Notes: a model not told the origin generated them from the letters alone. Numbered from the stretch's first letter, positions 1 through 8,544 are shown. The stretch is DNA of 64,000 nucleotides from Pseudomonas anuradhapurensis (GCF_014269225.2 NZ_CP077097.1:3731001-3795000); one strand, 5' to 3'. Made by a program: numbers and translations.

Positions 1-473
1 GCCAGGCGCCGCGAATTGAGCGCGGCCACGTCGTTGCGGCCGGCATTCGCCTGGGCGACATGCACCGGCTCGGCGACCTTGTTGCCCCACAGCGTCGGGG
101 CGTTGCCCTCGATGCGCGGGAACGGGCTGGTGTTGGCCGGCGCGCTCTTGTTCTTCGACAGCTGGCGCACCAGCACGTCCTGCAGGCCGATACCCCCGCC
201 TTCGCGGGACATGCTCACGGCCAACTGCTGGTCGTACATGTCGCGATACTGCTTCACCGTCTCGGTATTCATCGGGTTGTCGTCGGCCAGCACGTCGCTG
301 GCCTTGCGCGAGGCCTTGAGCATTTCGCTGATGAACAGCGATTCGAACTCCTGCGCCACCTTGCGCACATTGGCGTCGCTGTCGCGGTCGCCGTGCTTGA
401 GCGAACTCAGGCGGTTGAGGTCGGTGTAGGCACCGCTGTCGGCACTGCCGGAAACCAGGCTTTTGCTGTTCAT
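1..473 (-). CDS. flgJ: FlgJ, flagellar rod-assembly protein/muramidase (partial, N-terminal part)
   Basis: This is the N-terminal 157 residues of FlgJ; the gene runs off the left edge. FlgJ caps the growing rod in the periplasm, and its C-terminal domain (not in the window) is a peptidoglycan hydrolase that opens the wall. The visible part carries the rod-binding domain: EFESLFISEMLKASRKAS around residues 40-60, the DDNPMN segment, then MYDQQLAVSMS. The start is ATG at 473, 11 bases after the flgI stop, so it is the last visible gene of the flgFGHIJ unit. Identity follows from both the motif and the conserved gene order. Confidence 0.93.
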   Translation of the reverse strand, partial: MNSKSLVSGSADSGAYTDLNRLSSLKHGDRDSDANVRKVAQEFESLFISEMLKASRKASDVLADDNPMNTETVKQYRDMYDQQLAVSMSREGGGIGLQDVLVRQLSKNKSAPANTSPFPRIEGNAPTLWGNKVAEPVHVAQANAGRNDVAALNSRRL

Positions 474-484
474 CGGCAGCGTCC

Positions 485-1600
485 TCAGATCACGATCAGG
501 TCGGCCTGCAAGGCGCCGGCCTGTTTCAGGGCTTCGAGGATCGCCATCAGGTCGCTGGGCGCTGCACCTACCTGGTTTACCGCGCGGACGATTTCATCCA
601 GCGTGGTGCCCGGGCCGAACTTGAACATCGGCTTGGCTTCCTGCTCGGCGTTCACCCGCGAGCGCGGCACCACCGCGGTCTGGCCATTGGAGAGCGGCCC
701 CGGCTGGCTGACGATCGGGTCTTCGGTGATGGTCACGGTCAGGCTGCCGTGGGTCACCGCCGCCGGCGACACCTTGACGTTCTGGCCGATGACGATGGTA
801 CCGGTACGCGAGTTGATGATGACTTTGGCCACGGCCTGGCCCGGGTCGATCTCGAGGTTTTCCAGGATCGACAGGTAGTCGACGCGCTGGCTCGGGTCCA
901 TCGGCGCGGTGACCCGCACCGAGCCGCCATCAACGGCCTGGGCCACGCCAGGGCCGAGCAGCTCGTTGACCTTGTCGACGATGCGCTTGGCCGTGGTGAA
1001 GTCGGGGCGGTTGAGGTTCAGGGTCAGGCTGTTGCCCTGGTTGAAGCCGCTCGGCACCGCCCGTTCGACGGTAGCGCCACCCGGGATGCGACCAGCCGAC
1101 GGAACGTTGACGGTGATCTTCGATCCATCCCGGCCCTCGGCATCGAAGCCGCCGACCACCAGGTTGCCCTGGGCGATGGCATAGACATTACCGTCGATAC
1201 CCTTCAGCGGCGTCATCAGCAGGCTGCCACCGCGCAGGCTCTTGGAGTTACCGATGGAGGACACGGTAATGTCCACCACCTGGCCCGGCTTGGCGAAGGC
1301 CGGCAGGTCGGCATGTACCGACACCGCCGCGACGTTCTTCAACTGCACATTGCCGGAGCCGGCCGGTACCTTGATGCCGAACTGCGAGAGCATGTTGTTG
1401 AAGGTCTGCAGGGTGAACGGCGTCTGGGTGGTCTGGTCACCCGTGCCGTTGAGCCCCACCACCAGGCCATAGCCGATCAACTGGTTGGAACGCACGCCAG
1501 AAATGCTGGCGATGTCCTTCAGGCGCTCAGCTTGGGCACCGAACGCGCAGGACAGGAGCAGGGTCGCGGCAATCAGCTGCCTTACGTTGAACATGTTCAT
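485..1600 (-). CDS. flgI: FlgI, flagellar P-ring protein
   Basis: FlgI assembles the P ring around the rod in the peptidoglycan layer. The 371-residue protein begins with a Sec signal peptide (hydrophobic core near residues 9-22, likely cut after AQA at 24). The typical [17 protein letters not shown] and [13 protein letters not shown] segments follow, and the family C-terminus [15 protein letters not shown] is intact. ATG at 1600 lies 6 bases after the flgH stop; a second ATG two codons later would give 369 residues, the length often annotated. Both starts leave a complete signal peptide. It is co-transcribed with flgH and flgJ. Confidence 0.97.
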   Translation of the reverse strand: MNMFNVRQLIAATLLLSCAFGAQAERLKDIASISGVRSNQLIGYGLVVGLNGTGDQTTQTPFTLQTFNNMLSQFGIKVPAGSGNVQLKNVAAVSVHADLPAFAKPGQVVDITVSSIGNSKSLRGGSLLMTPLKGIDGNVYAIAQGNLVVGGFDAEGRDGSKITVNVPSAGRIPGGATVERAVPSGFNQGNSLTLNLNRPDFTTAKRIVDKVNELLGPGVAQAVDGGSVRVTAPMDPSQRVDYLSILENLEIDPGQAVAKVIINSRTGTIVIGQNVKVSPAAVTHGSLTVTITEDPIVSQPGPLSNGQTAVVPRSRVNAEQEAKPMFKFGPGTTLDEIVRAVNQVGAAPSDLMAILEALKQAGALQADLIVI

Positions 1601-1606
1601 CCGTAC

Positions 1607-2302
1607 TCAGAAGGGCCAAAGCGGGCTGATGAAGAAGCGATCCAGCCAACCGGGCTGGCTGGCATCGGCGAACGAACCGGTGCCCGAATAGGTGATGCGC
1701 GCATCGGCCACCCGGGTGGACGGCACGGTGTTGTCGGTGGCGATGTCATCGGCACGGATCAGGCCGGCGATACGCACCAGCTCTTCACCGGTATTGAGGG
1801 TCATCCACTTTTCCCCGCGCACGGCGATGATGCCGTTGGGCAGCACCTCGGCCACGGTGACGGTGATCGAGCCGGTCAGGGTGTTGCCCTGGGTGGCCTT
1901 GCTGTCACCCTTGGTGGTGCGATCGCCGCTGTAACCCGCCTCCAGCGACAGGTCGCCGCCGCCGAACGGGTTGTTGGTGTTCGGGTTGGCGCCAAACAGC
2001 GAGGTCAGGCCGATGTCGGCCTTGCTGTTCTTCTGGATCTGCGAGCCGGCGTTCTTGCTCGCCGAAGTGCGTTCGTTGAGGGTGATGGTGATGATGTCAC
2101 CCACGCGGAACGCCTTGCGGTCGGTGTACAGGCTCTGCTCGAAACCGGCCTGGTAGATCGAACCGTTGTTGGCTGCAGCCGGCAGCGGGGTGCGCGGCAG
2201 GACCGGCGCGTAATACGGGTCGTTCGGCTTGGGCGTCGGCGCGACGCAACCTGCCAGCACGACCGCCCCCCCCAGGGCGAACACAGACAACAAACGCTTC
2301 AT
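1607..2302 (-). CDS. flgH: FlgH, flagellar L-ring lipoprotein
   Basis: FlgH forms the L ring in the outer membrane. The start chosen is ATG at 2302 because a GAGGTAA ribosome site lies about 7 bases upstream and it gives a proper lipoprotein signal: [12 protein letters not shown] then VVLAGC, with the acylated cysteine at residue 19. A longer reading frame to 2341 would put 13 unrelated residues before the signal. The family core ([19 protein letters not shown]) and the C-terminal [13 protein letters not shown] are present. Length is 231 residues, normal for the family. It sits between flgG and flgI with short gaps. Confidence 0.97.
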   Translation of the reverse strand: MKRLLSVFALGGAVVLAGCVAPTPKPNDPYYAPVLPRTPLPAAANNGSIYQAGFEQSLYTDRKAFRVGDIITITLNERTSASKNAGSQIQKNSKADIGLTSLFGANPNTNNPFGGGDLSLEAGYSGDRTTKGDSKATQGNTLTGSITVTVAEVLPNGIIAVRGEKWMTLNTGEELVRIAGLIRADDIATDNTVPSTRVADARITYSGTGSFADASQPGWLDRFFISPLWPF

Positions 2303-2347
2303 GACACTTACCTCACGGTGTAACGGGAGTAGAACCTGCACTAGGGC

Positions 2348-3133
2348 TTAGAGCTGCTGGGTTACGAACGACAGCATCTGGTCAGCAGTGGAGATGACCT
2401 TGGAGTTCATCTCGTAGGCACGCTGGGTGGTGATCATGTTCACCAGTTCTTCCACGGTGCTGACGTTGGAGTTCTCCAGGGTCTGCTGCAACGTGGTACC
2501 AAAACCGTTCAGGCCCGGGGTGCCGACTTGCGGTGCACCACTGGCGGCGGTTTCCAGGAACAGGTTGTCGCCAATCGCCTGCAGGCCGGCCGGGTTGATG
2601 AAGTCGGCGGTCTGGATGTTGCCGATCACCTGCGCCGCCGGGTTGCCGGCGGTGGTGATCGACACGGTACCGTCCTGGCCGACGGTGAAGGTCTGGGCGT
2701 CATTAGGCACCACGATCGCCGGTTCCAGGGCAAAACCCTGGGCGGTGACGATCTGGCCATCGGAGTTCAGGTGGAAGGTACCGTCACGGGTATACGAAAC
2801 CGTGCCATCCGGCTGCAGCACCTGGAAGAAGCCACGGCCGTTGACCGCCATGTCCAGCGGGTTCTCCGTGGTCTGCAGGCTGCCGGTCTGGAAGTTCTTC
2901 TGCGTGCCGACGATGCGCACACCGGTACCGACCTGCAGGCCGGACGGCAGTTCGCTGTCCTGGGTGGACTGCGCACCTGGCTGGCGCTTGATCTGGTACA
3001 GCAAGTCCTGGAACTCGGCGCGATCACGCTTGAAGCCGGTGGTCGAGACGTTGGCCAGGTTGTTGGAGATGACCGTCAGGTTGGTGTCCTGGGCGGACAG
3101 GCCGGTTTTAGCGACCCAAAGAGCCGGAAGCAT
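2348..3133 (-). CDS. flgG: FlgG, distal rod protein
   Basis: FlgG builds the distal flagellar rod that passes through the P and L rings. The 261-residue product has the rod/hook N-terminal motif (NNLANVSTTGFKRDRAEFQDL, near residues 25-45) and the conserved C-terminal coiled segment (NVSTVEELVNMITTQRAYE). No signal peptide is present, as expected for a type III secreted axial protein. A GAGGAGAA ribosome site precedes ATG at 3133. It lies 47 bases after flgF in the same direction. Confidence 0.98.
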   Translation of the reverse strand: MLPALWVAKTGLSAQDTNLTVISNNLANVSTTGFKRDRAEFQDLLYQIKRQPGAQSTQDSELPSGLQVGTGVRIVGTQKNFQTGSLQTTENPLDMAVNGRGFFQVLQPDGTVSYTRDGTFHLNSDGQIVTAQGFALEPAIVVPNDAQTFTVGQDGTVSITTAGNPAAQVIGNIQTADFINPAGLQAIGDNLFLETAASGAPQVGTPGLNGFGTTLQQTLENSNVSTVEELVNMITTQRAYEMNSKVISTADQMLSFVTQQL

Positions 3134-3180
3134 GTAAGTTCTCCTCGTGCGCCTGTTTTACGGCACCCGTTCAAAAGTGA

Positions 3181-3921
3181 TTAGCCGATTTGCAAAACAC
3201 GCGCCATGGCTTCGTCGCCTTCCTTGGCCGCGTTCATCATCTTGACGTGCAGTTCGAATTGACGGGACAGCGCCAGCACCGAGGTCATTTCCTCCACGGC
3301 GTTGACGTTGCTGCCCTCCAGGAAGCCCGACACCACCCGCACATTGACGTCGGCGGCGGCTGGTTGGCCGTCCTTGGTGTGGATCAGCCCGTCCAGGCCC
3401 TTGGTCAGGCCTTTGCTGTCCGGGTTGACCAGCTTGATACGGTCGACCTCGGCCATCACCCGTGGGTCTTCGCCCATGGAGCGGATGCTGATGGTGCCGT
3501 CGGCGCCGACTTCAACCTTCTGCTCTGGCGGGATGGCAATAGGGCCACCGTTACCGATCACCGGCATGCCGTTGCCGGCACGCAGCACGCCAAGGGCGTC
3601 GATGTTCAGGCTGCCGGTACGCACATAGGCTTCGCTGCCGTCGGGTGCCTGCACGGCAATGAAGCCCTTGCCGGTCACCGTCACGTCCAGGTCGCGCCCG
3701 GTTTCAACCATCGGCCCTTCGCTGAAGTCGGTGGCCGGGCGTTCGGTCATGGCAAAGGCACGCGCCGGAAAGCTGTCGCCGAACACCGGCATCGAGCGCG
3801 CCTGCTCCAGGTCACGCTGGAAACCATTGGTGGAAATGTTCGCCAGGTTGTTGGCGTGGGCCTTCTGCGCCAGCGCGTTCTGGCTGGCGCCGGTCATGGC
3901 CACGTAAAGCATCTTGTCCAC
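3181..3921 (-). CDS. flgF: FlgF, proximal rod protein (GTG start)
   Basis: FlgF is one of the proximal rod subunits of the flagellum. It carries the axial-protein motif NNLANISTNGFQRDLEQAR near residue 25 and the C-terminal VSGFLEGSNVNAVEEMTSV. I choose GTG at 3921 (246 residues, MDKMLYV...) over the in-frame ATG at 3927. The GGAGG ribosome site touches the ATG directly but is 6 bases from the GTG, and MDKMLYVAMTG is the usual family start. It is the first gene of flgFGHIJ, with a σ54-like promoter about 60 bases upstream. Confidence 0.95.
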   Translation of the reverse strand: MDKMLYVAMTGASQNALAQKAHANNLANISTNGFQRDLEQARSMPVFGDSFPARAFAMTERPATDFSEGPMVETGRDLDVTVTGKGFIAVQAPDGSEAYVRTGSLNIDALGVLRAGNGMPVIGNGGPIAIPPEQKVEVGADGTISIRSMGEDPRVMAEVDRIKLVNPDSKGLTKGLDGLIHTKDGQPAAADVNVRVVSGFLEGSNVNAVEEMTSVLALSRQFELHVKMMNAAKEGDEAMARVLQIG

Positions 3922-3981
3922 AGTCATCCTCCGCTGCACTGGCGATCGTTTGCCGCTCGCCGCTGCTGTGCAGGCTCTAAA

Positions 3982-3996
3982 GCAAGTTCCGAACCA
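3982..3996 (-). promoter_or_regulatory. σ54-like promoter for flgFGHIJ
   Basis: Read on the minus strand, the site is TTGGTTCGGAACTTGCT: GG at −24, exactly 10 bases, then GC at −12 within TTGCT. Only the C of CA in the −24 box departs strongly from TGGCAC. The predicted start of transcription is near 3970, leaving about 50 bases of leader before flgF. A terminator lies just upstream, so flgF needs a promoter here. In P. aeruginosa flgBCDE and flgFGHIJKL are reported as separate σ54/FleR-dependent units, which agrees. Confidence 0.65.
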
Positions 3997-4010
3997 ACTT
4001 TTCGAAATCA

Positions 4011-4039
4011 GCAAAAAGCCCGTGATTACGGGCTTTTGC
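4011..4039 (-). terminator. Rho-independent terminator upstream of flgF
   Basis: GCAAAAAGCCCGT and ACGGGCTTTTGC form a 12-13 bp hairpin with a GATT loop. On the minus strand the stem is followed by a T run, so it would end transcripts from the small gene at 4146-4331 before the flgF promoter. Confidence 0.75.
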
Positions 4040-4145
4040 GGGGTTTTGCCGAAGCGCGGACGCCGGTTATCCGGCGCCGGGTTGCCGATTGCGGCAAGCC
4101 TGCAGCAACGTCTTCGCAGGCAAATCGGCGAACACGCCGGCCAGG

Positions 4146-4331
4146 TCAAGGCTCGCGGCAGGCGCCATTGGTGAAGGGCCCGGCAAACTTCTTCCAGCCC
4201 TCCCCCGGCGGCCACTGCGAGCACACCAGGCGCCCATCCACCTGGCTTTCCCAGCGCCACCACGGCGCGGTGCCAGCCTGGGCCTGGTACAGGCACGCTG
4301 CAGCAATCAGCGCGACAAGCAGTTTGTTCAT
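4146..4331 (-). CDS. Small secreted Trp-rich protein between flgE and flgF
   Basis: I do not recognise a named family. The 61-residue product starts with a clear signal peptide (MNKLLVALIAAACLYQAQA, cut after residue 19). The mature part is only about 42 residues with five tryptophans (a WWRW cluster near its start) and exactly two cysteines (LVC and GAC), which could form one disulfide. ATG at 4331 has a G-rich ribosome site upstream. Reading further upstream runs through the flgE terminator, so the longer start is unlikely. Terminators bracket the gene on both sides. A hypothetical gene at this spot is, as I recall, present in other P. putida genomes. A flagellar role is only inferred from position. 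Confidence 0.65.
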   Translation of the reverse strand: MNKLLVALIAAACLYQAQAGTAPWWRWESQVDGRLVCSQWPPGEGWKKFAGPFTNGACREP

Positions 4332-4351
4332 GGAGCCCCCTGCAAAAACGA

Positions 4352-4378
4352 CGAACCCCTTCATGACAAAGGGGTTCG
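4352..4378 (-). terminator. Rho-independent terminator after flgE
   Basis: CGAACCCCTT and AAGGGGTTCG form a 10-bp stem with a short loop. On the minus strand it is followed by TCGTCGTTTTTG. It lies 26 bases past the flgE stop and separates flgBCDE from the downstream genes. Confidence 0.8.
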
Positions 4379-4403
4379 CCCGCACACGCTCAGCCAGCGA
4401 CCA

Positions 4404-5759
4404 TCAGGTCATCTGGATGATGGTCTGCATGATGGTGCTTTCGGTGGAGATGGTCTTGGCGTTCGCCTGGTAATTGCTCTGCGCCTTGATCAGCTCGACC
4501 AGCTCCTGGGTCAGGTTGACGTTGGAAGCTTCCAGCGAGTTGGACTCGACGCTGCCCAGGGTACCGGTCTTCGGCGCATCGATACCCGGAATGCCGGACG
4601 TGTAGGTCTCGGTCCAGCGGGTACCACCGATCTGCTGCAGGCCCTGCTCGTTGGCGAAGCTGGCCAGCGCAACCTGACCGATGGCGCGGGACTGCTGGTT
4701 GCTGAAGCTGGCGAACAGCACGCCGGTGGAGTCGATGCTCAGGCTCGACAGGATACCGGTGGCATAACCATCCTGGGACTGCGACATGCGAGCGGTCTCG
4801 GTGTTGTAGGAGGTGGTGCTGTTCATCGACAGGCGCATGCCATCGGCATTGCCTGCGGCGCCGTTGGCGATCCAGTTACCCGCCGAGTCTTCCACCGCAG
4901 GCACCCAACCGGTCATGGTGAAGGTGTTGTTGGTCACGGTGAACGACGAGCCCGCCGGGTGGCCGGTGTTGTCGGCCGTCATGCTCTTGACCGAGCCATC
5001 GCTGTTGAAGCTGATGGTGCCGGTCAGCGGCGTGGTGGAGGATGGGTCGAACGGGTTGCGCCCATCCACCAGGGTGTACATGGTCCACTCATTGGTGCCG
5101 GTCTTGCGGTAGAACTGCTCCATGGTGTGCTCGTTGCCCTGGCTGTCGTACACCTTGGTCGGGAAGGACTTGGTGTAGGTCTTCTGGTCAGCCGGGTCGA
5201 ACGGCAGGTTCGGCACCATCGCGCCAGTACCATCGTCGACTTCCAGGGGGATATCGGCGGCCGAAGAGTTCAGGTTGATGCCCTGGTCGATCAGCGACGT
5301 GGCCTTTGGCTGCAGCGCCGAGGTATCGATCTGCAGGTCGCTCAGCACGCCCTTCTGGATCTTGCCATTCGAGTCTGCGGCATACCCCTGCAGGCGCAGG
5401 CCATCCGAGGTCACCACGAAGTTGTCCTTGCTGGCCTGGAACGCACCGGCACGGGTGTAGACGCGCGAGCCGTTGTCGGACAGCACGAAGAAGCCCTGGC
5501 CCTGGATGCCCATGTCCAGCACGTTGCCGGTGTTGTTGACGTCACCCTGGGTGAACTGCTGGGACACGGCCGCCAGACGCACGCCGTTACCCACCTGGTT
5601 CTTGCCCACGCCGAGGCGGTTGGCGCCGGCGTAGACATCGGCGAACTCGGCACGCGACGACTTGAAGCCGGTGGTGTTGACGTTGGCGATGTTGTTGCCG
5701 GTGACATCCAGTTGCTTGTTTGCTGCGTACAGACCGCTAAGGCCGATATTGAAAGACAT
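4404..5759 (-). CDS. flgE: FlgE, flagellar hook protein
   Basis: FlgE polymerises into the flexible hook outside the cell. The 451-residue protein starts MSFNIGLSGLYAANKQLDVTGNNIANVNTTGFK, the hallmark of axial proteins (quoted here only by its N-terminal NNIANVNTTGF core near residue 22). It ends with the conserved NVNLTQELVELIKAQSNYQ segment. The central region is the variable surface domain. A strong AAGGAGC ribosome site precedes ATG at 5759. It is the last gene of the flgBCDE unit, followed directly by a terminator. Confidence 0.97.
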   Translation of the reverse strand: MSFNIGLSGLYAANKQLDVTGNNIANVNTTGFKSSRAEFADVYAGANRLGVGKNQVGNGVRLAAVSQQFTQGDVNNTGNVLDMGIQGQGFFVLSDNGSRVYTRAGAFQASKDNFVVTSDGLRLQGYAADSNGKIQKGVLSDLQIDTSALQPKATSLIDQGINLNSSAADIPLEVDDGTGAMVPNLPFDPADQKTYTKSFPTKVYDSQGNEHTMEQFYRKTGTNEWTMYTLVDGRNPFDPSSTTPLTGTISFNSDGSVKSMTADNTGHPAGSSFTVTNNTFTMTGWVPAVEDSAGNWIANGAAGNADGMRLSMNSTTSYNTETARMSQSQDGYATGILSSLSIDSTGVLFASFSNQQSRAIGQVALASFANEQGLQQIGGTRWTETYTSGIPGIDAPKTGTLGSVESNSLEASNVNLTQELVELIKAQSNYQANAKTISTESTIMQTIIQMT

Positions 5760-5790
5760 GAATTCGCTCCTTTTGCCGCACTAATGGGCC

Positions 5791-6495
5791 TTAGATACCG
5801 ATGGTTTGCACGTCGGAGAGGGATACTTTGCCAACGCCAGCGAGGTTCAACACCATTTCACCGCCGGAGCTGAAGCTGACGCTGGTCACCTTGGCAGGCA
5901 ACAGCGTGTTCATCTGCACCGCCTTGCCATCCACCGTGGTGCTGGCGGTGAAGGTGTAGGTACCCGGGTCGACCTTCTCGCCGCTATTGTTGGTACCGTC
6001 CCAGATGAAATCGGCGTAACCGGCTTTCTGCTCGCCCAGCTCGATGGTCTTGACGGTGTTGCCGTCCTTGTCCTTGATGGTGATCTTCGCTTCGCCGATG
6101 GCTTGCGGCACCACGAACTGCGCGTTGAAGCTTTCGCTGGTATCGACGATAGCCTTGTCGTTCTGCACCACCACCGAGCGACCGACCAGCGACGACGCCT
6201 GCAGCGCCTGGGACGAGGCCATGGCACTGGTAATGGCACTGACCGATTCGTTCAGCGAGGTGATGCCTTCGAGGCTGCTGAACTGCGCCAACTGGGCAAC
6301 GAATTCACCGTTGTCCTGCGGGTCCAGCGGGTTCTGGTGCTGCATCTGGGTCACCAGCAACTGCAGGAAGGCATCCTTGCCGAGCGAGTCGGTGCCGGTC
6401 TTGGATGCGGTGTCCACGGTCTTCTTGGTGTTGGTACCCACACCCGACGCCGCAAGCACTTCGTTGAGATTCACGCCGGTAGTATCGATTGCCAT
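5791..6495 (-). CDS. flgD: FlgD, hook-capping protein
   Basis: FlgD is the scaffold that caps the growing hook and is discarded on completion. The 234-residue protein has the N-terminal FlgD signature (DAFLQLLVTQMQHQNPLDPQ, near residues 41-60) followed by FVAQLAQFSSLEGI. The C-terminal part holds the FlgD Ig-like/tudor region (FIWDGTNNSGEKVDPGTYTF). It has no signal peptide, consistent with type III export. ATG at 6495 has an AAGGAAA ribosome site and lies 15 bases after flgC. Confidence 0.97.
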   Translation of the reverse strand: MAIDTTGVNLNEVLAASGVGTNTKKTVDTASKTGTDSLGKDAFLQLLVTQMQHQNPLDPQDNGEFVAQLAQFSSLEGITSLNESVSAITSAMASSQALQASSLVGRSVVVQNDKAIVDTSESFNAQFVVPQAIGEAKITIKDKDGNTVKTIELGEQKAGYADFIWDGTNNSGEKVDPGTYTFTASTTVDGKAVQMNTLLPAKVTSVSFSSGGEMVLNLAGVGKVSLSDVQTIGI

Positions 6496-6510
6496 GGTCT
6501 GGTTTCCTTA

Positions 6511-6954
6511 TCACTGACCCAGGGTCAGGACTTTCTGCATCATGCTCTTGGCCGTGTTCATCAGCTCGGCATTGGTCTGGAACGCACGGCTGGCGGAAAT
6601 CATGTCAGCCATTTCCTCGACCACGTTGACGTTCGGGTAGTAGACATAGCCGTCCTTGTTCGCCGCCGGGTGGTTCGGCTCGTAGCGGGCCTCCAGGTTG
6701 CTCTGGTCCTCGACGATGCCTTTTACCTGCACGCCCTGCCCGGCTTCGCCCTGGTCCTCGAACAGCGACTGGCTGCTGCCGGCCTGCGCATCCTGGAAGG
6801 TCGTGGCGAACACCGGGTGGCGGGCGCGGTAGGTCTGGTCGATGCTCGAAGACACGGTCTCGGCGTTGGCGATGTTCGAGGCAACGGTGTTCAGGCGCGT
6901 GTTCTGCGCGCTCATGCCGCTACCGGCAATGTTGAAGACACTGGAAAGGGACAT
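6511..6954 (-). CDS. flgC: FlgC, proximal rod protein
   Basis: FlgC is a proximal rod subunit. I start it at ATG 6954 (147 residues, MSLSSVFNIAGSG), the family's usual length. The GGGGAGA ribosome site is 7 bases from this ATG but only 1 base from an alternative ATG two codons upstream that overlaps the flgB stop. Motifs: NTVASNIANAETVSS near residue 25 and the C-terminal VVEEMADMISASRAFQTN. It is tightly coupled to flgB. Confidence 0.96.
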   Translation of the reverse strand: MSLSSVFNIAGSGMSAQNTRLNTVASNIANAETVSSSIDQTYRARHPVFATTFQDAQAGSSQSLFEDQGEAGQGVQVKGIVEDQSNLEARYEPNHPAANKDGYVYYPNVNVVEEMADMISASRAFQTNAELMNTAKSMMQKVLTLGQ

Positions 6955-6956
6955 GG

Positions 6957-7364
6957 TCATTCTCCCCGCAGGGCCGATACCAGCCCTTTGAATTTACTGT
7001 TGAGCAAGGTGAAGCTGGCCTGAAAGCCGACGGCGTTTTCGGTGTAGTTCGACTGCTCGATCTGCGCGTCCACGGTGTTCTGGTCGATCGAAGGCTGCAG
7101 CGGCGTGCGGTACTTCAGGGTATCGTCGGCCATCGCCAGGCCGTCGGCCTCGATGTGGCGGCTGTTGGTGCGCTCGAGGCTGAAACGGCCGCTCTGCTGC
7201 TTGTCGCTTTCGGCAGCGAGCACCGAGGCGAAGTCCATGTCACGCGCCTTGTAGTTGGGCGTGTCGGCGTTGGCAATGTTGTTGGCCAGCACCTCGGCGC
7301 GCTGAGCGCGAAAGCCCAGGGCCTTTTCGTGGATGCCAAGCGCCTTGTCGAAACTGATGCTCAT
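6957..7364 (-). CDS. flgB: FlgB, proximal rod protein
   Basis: FlgB is the proximal rod subunit closest to the basal body. The 135-residue protein starts MSISFDKALGIHEKALGFR and carries the axial motif VLANNIANADTPNYKARD around residues 25-42. The C-terminus NYTENAVGFQASFTLLN matches the family. It is the first gene of flgBCDE. The open frame extends upstream to 7643, but that segment lies over and beyond the σ54 promoter, so ATG at 7364 is the proper start. Confidence 0.96.
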   Translation of the reverse strand: MSISFDKALGIHEKALGFRAQRAEVLANNIANADTPNYKARDMDFASVLAAESDKQQSGRFSLERTNSRHIEADGLAMADDTLKYRTPLQPSIDQNTVDAQIEQSNYTENAVGFQASFTLLNSKFKGLVSALRGE

Positions 7365-7413
7365 GTCGGGGAAACCTTCGAAGGTTGACCGGAATATCGT
7401 TGGCCAAGGTATA

Positions 7414-7428
7414 GCAAGGGCTGTGCCA
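7414..7428 (-). promoter_or_regulatory. σ54 promoter for flgBCDE
   Basis: On the minus strand the sequence is TGGCAC-AGCCC-TTGC, an exact match to the −24/−12 consensus with the required 5-base spacer. The predicted transcription start is near 7402, leaving about 38 bases before flgB. Flagellar rod/hook operons in Pseudomonas are known to be σ54-dependent (FleQ/FleR), so the match fits its context. Confidence 0.92.
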
Positions 7429-7630
7429 ACCCAGACAAACCCCGGAATTACGGGCTTGCCCGGCACAGTGCTGTCAGGGTGATGCCAGAAAAGCGGCAAA
7501 GACCTTCCGCCTGATGCGGCGAAAGCGGCAATTGCCGGGTGGCAAAAGCGGCAAAACAAAAAATTGACGTCAGCTTTTCCTGCTTCGGCCTGTTCGCGGG
7601 CATGCCCGCAAAACGCCGACACGACAAACA

Positions 7631-7662
7631 AAAAGGCCGGCAACTTTGGTTGCCGGCCTTTG
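7631..7662 (-). terminator. Rho-independent terminator after cheR
   Basis: AAAGGCCGGCAAC and GTTGCCGGCCTTT form a 13-bp stem with a short loop. On the minus strand it ends in TTTTTGTTTG. It begins within 5 bases of the cheR stop. Confidence 0.88.
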
Positions 7663-7665
7663 TGC

Positions 7666-8493
7666 TTACTTGGCCTGGTAGATGATCCCCGGGCTACATT
7701 GGACCATCTGGTAATGGTCCGGCAGCCCGTTCAGCGCCTCGGAGGCACCGAGGAACAGGTAGCCACCCGGCTTCAGGGTACTGTGAATGCGCAGCAGGAT
7801 GTCCTTCTTGACCTGCGCCGAGAAGTAGATCAGCACGTTGCGGCAGAACACCACGTCGAACTTGCCCAGGCTGGCATAGCTGTCGAGCAGGTTGAACGAG
7901 CGGAACTCGACACGGCTGCGAATTGCCGGCTTGACCGCCCAGCGCCCCGGCCCCTTGGGGTCGAAGTAGCGCTGCAGGCGCTCCTGGGACAGGCCGCGGG
8001 CAATCGCCAGGCTGTCGTACTCGCCGGTCTTGCAGTTGGTCAGCATGCTGCCGGACAGGTCAGTGGCGACGATCTGCGCGCCCATCTTCAACTGGCCAAG
8101 GTTGCCACGCTCGAACTCGTCGATGGCCATCGAGATGGAATACGGCTCCTGCCCCGACGAACAGGCCGCCGACCACATGCGCAGGCGCTGCCCAGGGTTG
8201 TTGCGGATGAACTCCGGAATCACCTTGTTCTTCAGCACTTCGAACGGGTAGGTATCGCGAAACCACAGGGTCTCGTTGGTGGTCATGGCATCGACCACCT
8301 GCTCGCGCAAGCCACCTCGCGGCTGGGCCTGGATGCGCTGTACCAGCTCGCCCAGGCTCTTGATGCCCTGTTGTTCCATCAGCTTGTTGAGACGGCTGGA
8401 AACCAGGTACTGCTTATTCTCCCCCAGCAGGATGCCACAGGCTTTCTCCAGGAAGACCCGGAACTGTTCGAAATCCAAATTACCCGTAGACAC
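7666..8493 (-). CDS. cheR: CheR, chemoreceptor glutamate methyltransferase
   Basis: CheR transfers methyl groups from S-adenosylmethionine to glutamates of chemoreceptors, setting adaptation. The 275-residue protein has the N-terminal helical CheR domain and a SAM-binding catalytic domain with MWSAACSSGQEPYS (near residue 110) and the FDVVFCRNVLIYF motif. The start is GTG at 8493 with a GAGGCGG ribosome site. It lies downstream of cheV, from which it is probably transcribed. The arrangement matches the P. putida locus whose CheR is the chemotaxis methyltransferase among several paralogues. Confidence 0.95.
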   Translation of the reverse strand: MSTGNLDFEQFRVFLEKACGILLGENKQYLVSSRLNKLMEQQGIKSLGELVQRIQAQPRGGLREQVVDAMTTNETLWFRDTYPFEVLKNKVIPEFIRNNPGQRLRMWSAACSSGQEPYSISMAIDEFERGNLGQLKMGAQIVATDLSGSMLTNCKTGEYDSLAIARGLSQERLQRYFDPKGPGRWAVKPAIRSRVEFRSFNLLDSYASLGKFDVVFCRNVLIYFSAQVKKDILLRIHSTLKPGGYLFLGASEALNGLPDHYQMVQCSPGIIYQAK

Positions 8494-8544
8494 TTCTGCC
8501 GCCTCTTTTCAATCACTGGTGCCGGGAGGTTGCTCCCGGCGCTT

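Noticed and set aside
3190..4473. Long frames opposite flgF and the gap before flgE
   Set aside because: They cross the σ54-like site, the terminators and flgF itself and have shadow-frame composition.
7431..7630. A gene upstream of flgB extending its frame to 7643
   Set aside because: The extension covers the σ54 promoter and has no homology to FlgB; the downstream ATG gives the normal family length.
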